Shown: positions 62,627 through 64,000 of the stretch, in pieces
Numbering within the stretch: the stretch's first letter is position 1
Layout: every line of letters starts with the position of its first letter
Source of the DNA: Micromonospora violae
GTDB taxonomy: Bacteria > Actinomycetota > Actinomycetes > Mycobacteriales > Micromonosporaceae
Assembly: GCF_004217135.1 (NCBI RefSeq)
Contig: NZ_SHKK01000001.1
Span: 3,844,001 to 3,908,000 of the forward strand
DNA length: 64,000 bases
Direction: 5' to 3'
Program-made: the position numbers and the translations under genes
The notes under the pieces: model-generated
The model's database searches: none
Told to the model about the DNA's origin: nothing
Seen by the model: the letters and a program-made list of their open reading frames with translations, nothing else

Positions 62627-62649
62627 GGCGGCCTCCTGGAGCTGCGGAC

Positions 62650-62665
62650 TGTGAACTGGGTCACG
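62650..62665. promoter_or_regulatory. CRP-like site upstream of the esterase gene
   Basis: TGTGA-ACTGGG-TCACG matches the TGTGA-N6-TCACA consensus of CRP/cAMP receptor proteins in 9 of 10 key positions. It lies 24 bp before the GTG/ATG of the secreted esterase. Confidence 0.45.
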
Positions 62666-62805
62666 GTCGAGTTGCCGAGACGTTACGACGAGATGTCGCC
62701 GCTATGACATGGGGCACACTCACACATTCACGTCGGGCGTTGTGTACGCCAGAAGGCGAACACACCACAACCGCCGGTCTGACCGGCCCGTCCAGGTCCG
62801 GTTGG

Positions 62806-62811
62806 TAACGT
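62806..62811 (+). promoter_or_regulatory. -10 box of a probable leaderless promoter
   Basis: TAACGT lies 7 nt before the GTG at 62819; no Shine-Dalgarno. Confidence 0.45.
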
Positions 62812-62818
62812 CCGCTGC

Positions 62819-64000
62819 GTGCCGTCCTCCCCGTCGCTGGCCACCGGGCCCGCACCCGCGTCATCGCCGCGCACCGTCCGGGACCGCCGGGCCGACCTGA
62901 TCGTCGTGCTGGTGGCGCTCGCGCTCGCCGTGTGGGTGACCAGTGGGCTGTGGCGGGACCCGAACGCCCGCACCATCACCGTCAACTCCAGCGACCAGGC
63001 GCTGTTCGAGTGGTTGCTGGCCTTCGGCGGGCACGCGGTCACCCACGGCGACAACCCGCTCTTCACCTACCTGATCAACGTCCCGGACGGCGTCAACCTC
63101 GCGGTCAACACGACGGTCACGGTGTACGCGGTGGTCTTCGCCCCGCTCACGTACCTGATCGGACCACCGGCGACGTTTCTGGTGATCCTCACCCTGAACC
63201 TGCTCGCCACCGCGCTGGCCTGGTACTGGCTGCTCTCCCGGCACCTGGTCCCCAGCCGGTTGGCCGCCGGGGTCGGCGCCCTGTTCATCGCCTACTCCCC
63301 CGGCATGGTGTCGCACGCCAACGCCCACCTGAACTGGACCGCCGGCTGGCTGGTGCCGCTGCTGATCTGGCGACTGTTCGCGCTGCGTCGCGCCGGGCAC
63401 TGGCTGCGCGACGGGGTGATCCTCGGCGTACTGGTGGCGGTGGCCTTCTCGATCGCCGCCGAAGGGCTCTTCTTCACCGCACTGGCGCTGGGGGTGTTCG
63501 TCGCCATCTGGGCACTGCACCCGGCCAACCGGGTGGAGGCACGCGCCGCGCTGCCCACCTTCCTGCGCGGGCTCGGGGTGACCGCCGTGGTCGCCGGTGT
63601 GCTGCTGTCGTACCCGTTGTGGTTGCACTTCGCCGGGCCGCAACGGTTCCACGGCACCGGCTTCGACCCGGTGATCCACTCCGAGGACATCGCGGCGTTC
63701 GCCGCCTTCCCGCGCCGCTCGCTGGCCGGCGAGGCCGGGTTGGGCACGTCGCTGGCACCGAACCCGACCGAGGAGAACTCGTTCTTCGGCATCCCGCTGC
63801 TGGTGCTCACCGTTGTCTGTTTCGTCGCGCTGTGGCGGCGTGCCGACGCGCACCGCCGGGCCACCCTGTGGGCGCTGGGCGCCGTCGCGGTGATCTTCAC
63901 GGTGCTCTCCTTCGGGCCGGTCGCCAAGATCGACGGCCGACGCACCGACCTCCCCATGCCGTTCGACGTGGTGGGACAACTGCCGGTGGTGAACGCGGCG
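62819..64000 (+). CDS. Partial polytopic membrane protein (GT-C-like)
   Basis: 394 codons from GTG 62819 to the window end with no stop, so the gene is truncated by the window. It has at least nine hydrophobic helices. After a short cytoplasmic N-terminus and the first helix (LIVVLVALALAVWV, 30-45) comes an outside loop with NSSDQALFEWLL and HGDNPLFTYLINVPDGVNL. Such acidic first loops are typical of GT-C glycosyltransferases and YfhO-like proteins. HANAHLNWTAGW near 165 is another likely active-side loop. Function is inferred only from topology. Confidence 0.8.
   Translation, partial: MPSSPSLATGPAPASSPRTVRDRRADLIVVLVALALAVWVTSGLWRDPNARTITVNSSDQALFEWLLAFGGHAVTHGDNPLFTYLINVPDGVNLAVNTTVTVYAVVFAPLTYLIGPPATFLVILTLNLLATALAWYWLLSRHLVPSRLAAGVGALFIAYSPGMVSHANAHLNWTAGWLVPLLIWRLFALRRAGHWLRDGVILGVLVAVAFSIAAEGLFFTALALGVFVAIWALHPANRVEARAALPTFLRGLGVTAVVAGVLLSYPLWLHFAGPQRFHGTGFDPVIHSEDIAAFAAFPRRSLAGEAGLGTSLAPNPTEENSFFGIPLLVLTVVCFVALWRRADAHRRATLWALGAVAVIFTVLSFGPVAKIDGRRTDLPMPFDVVGQLPVVNAA

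Overview
The window is high-GC (roughly 70-75%), gene-dense actinobacterial chromosome. The gene set points to the Micromonosporaceae (Micromonospora/Salinispora type): many GTG starts, many TAnnnT boxes placed 6-8 nt before a start codon (leaderless mRNAs), an actinobacterial bc1-aa3 respiratory branch, a PimB-type mannosyltransferase, and the PfkB kinase / ErpA / DUF3043 / cob / pepA / sucB neighbourhood that, from memory, is collinear with M. tuberculosis Rv2188c-Rv2215. I see no phage, insertion sequence, CRISPR array or rRNA. All assignments are from reading the sequence; no search was run.

Layout. 1-2.8 kb: minus-strand operon (Tyr-less SDR protein plus a truncated partner at the window edge) whose 5' leader holds two tRNA-like cloverleaves with extended acceptor stems, and a secreted endonuclease/phosphatase-fold protein. 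2.9-9.5 kb: pimB with an M48 protease, a small Cys-rich protein, a NYN-domain protein and a DEDDh/GIY-YIG nuclease. 9.6-13.2 kb: RelA/SpoT homologue, Nudix hydrolase, nucleotidyltransferase, Lrp-type ligand-binding domain. 13.3-23.2 kb: respiration (ctaE-qcrC-qcrA-qcrB on the minus strand, a CtaG-type assembly protein, ctaC-ctaF) with trpD and a receiver-like protein embedded. 23.4-31.4 kb: cysteine desulfurase plus TusA-like protein, PfkB kinase, erpA, glycerate kinase, nadA, murA, DUF3043 protein. 31.5-39.5 kb: XRE-cupin regulator, a 1,665-residue proline-rich TPR/WG-repeat protein, aldo/keto reductase, site-2 protease. 39.6-44.2 kb: membrane Ser/Thr kinase with a SapA-like outer domain, and a cobU-cobT fusion with cobS. 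44.2-52.4 kb: DUF2314 protein, gcvT, pepA, lpdA, sucB. 52.5-64 kb: accessory genes (SDR, LtrA, hemerythrin, MFS pump with its divergent regulator, MerR with its divergent aldo/keto reductase, TIGR01777 epimerase, LLM flavoprotein, secreted PHB-depolymerase-like esterase, and a membrane protein running off the end).

How the genes fit together. The core is housekeeping: electron transport from menaquinol to oxygen, Fe-S and sulfur trafficking (cysteine desulfurase, TusA-like, ErpA), NAD, tryptophan, murein and cobalamin synthesis, glycine cleavage and 2-oxoacid dehydrogenase subunits. Between these genes lie several classes of small repeats: two 77-79 bp hairpins ending in GATC, a family of long palindromes with a GATCAwG core (two copies identical over 60 bp), a 16-bp minisatellite, and MIRU-like mini-ORFs whose stop codon overlaps the next start codon. 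The most unusual item is the tandem tRNA-like leader at 1450-1684. Others worth attention are the WG-repeat giant, the kinase with a SapA-like domain, and the CobT half lacking the usual GEMGIG-type motif.
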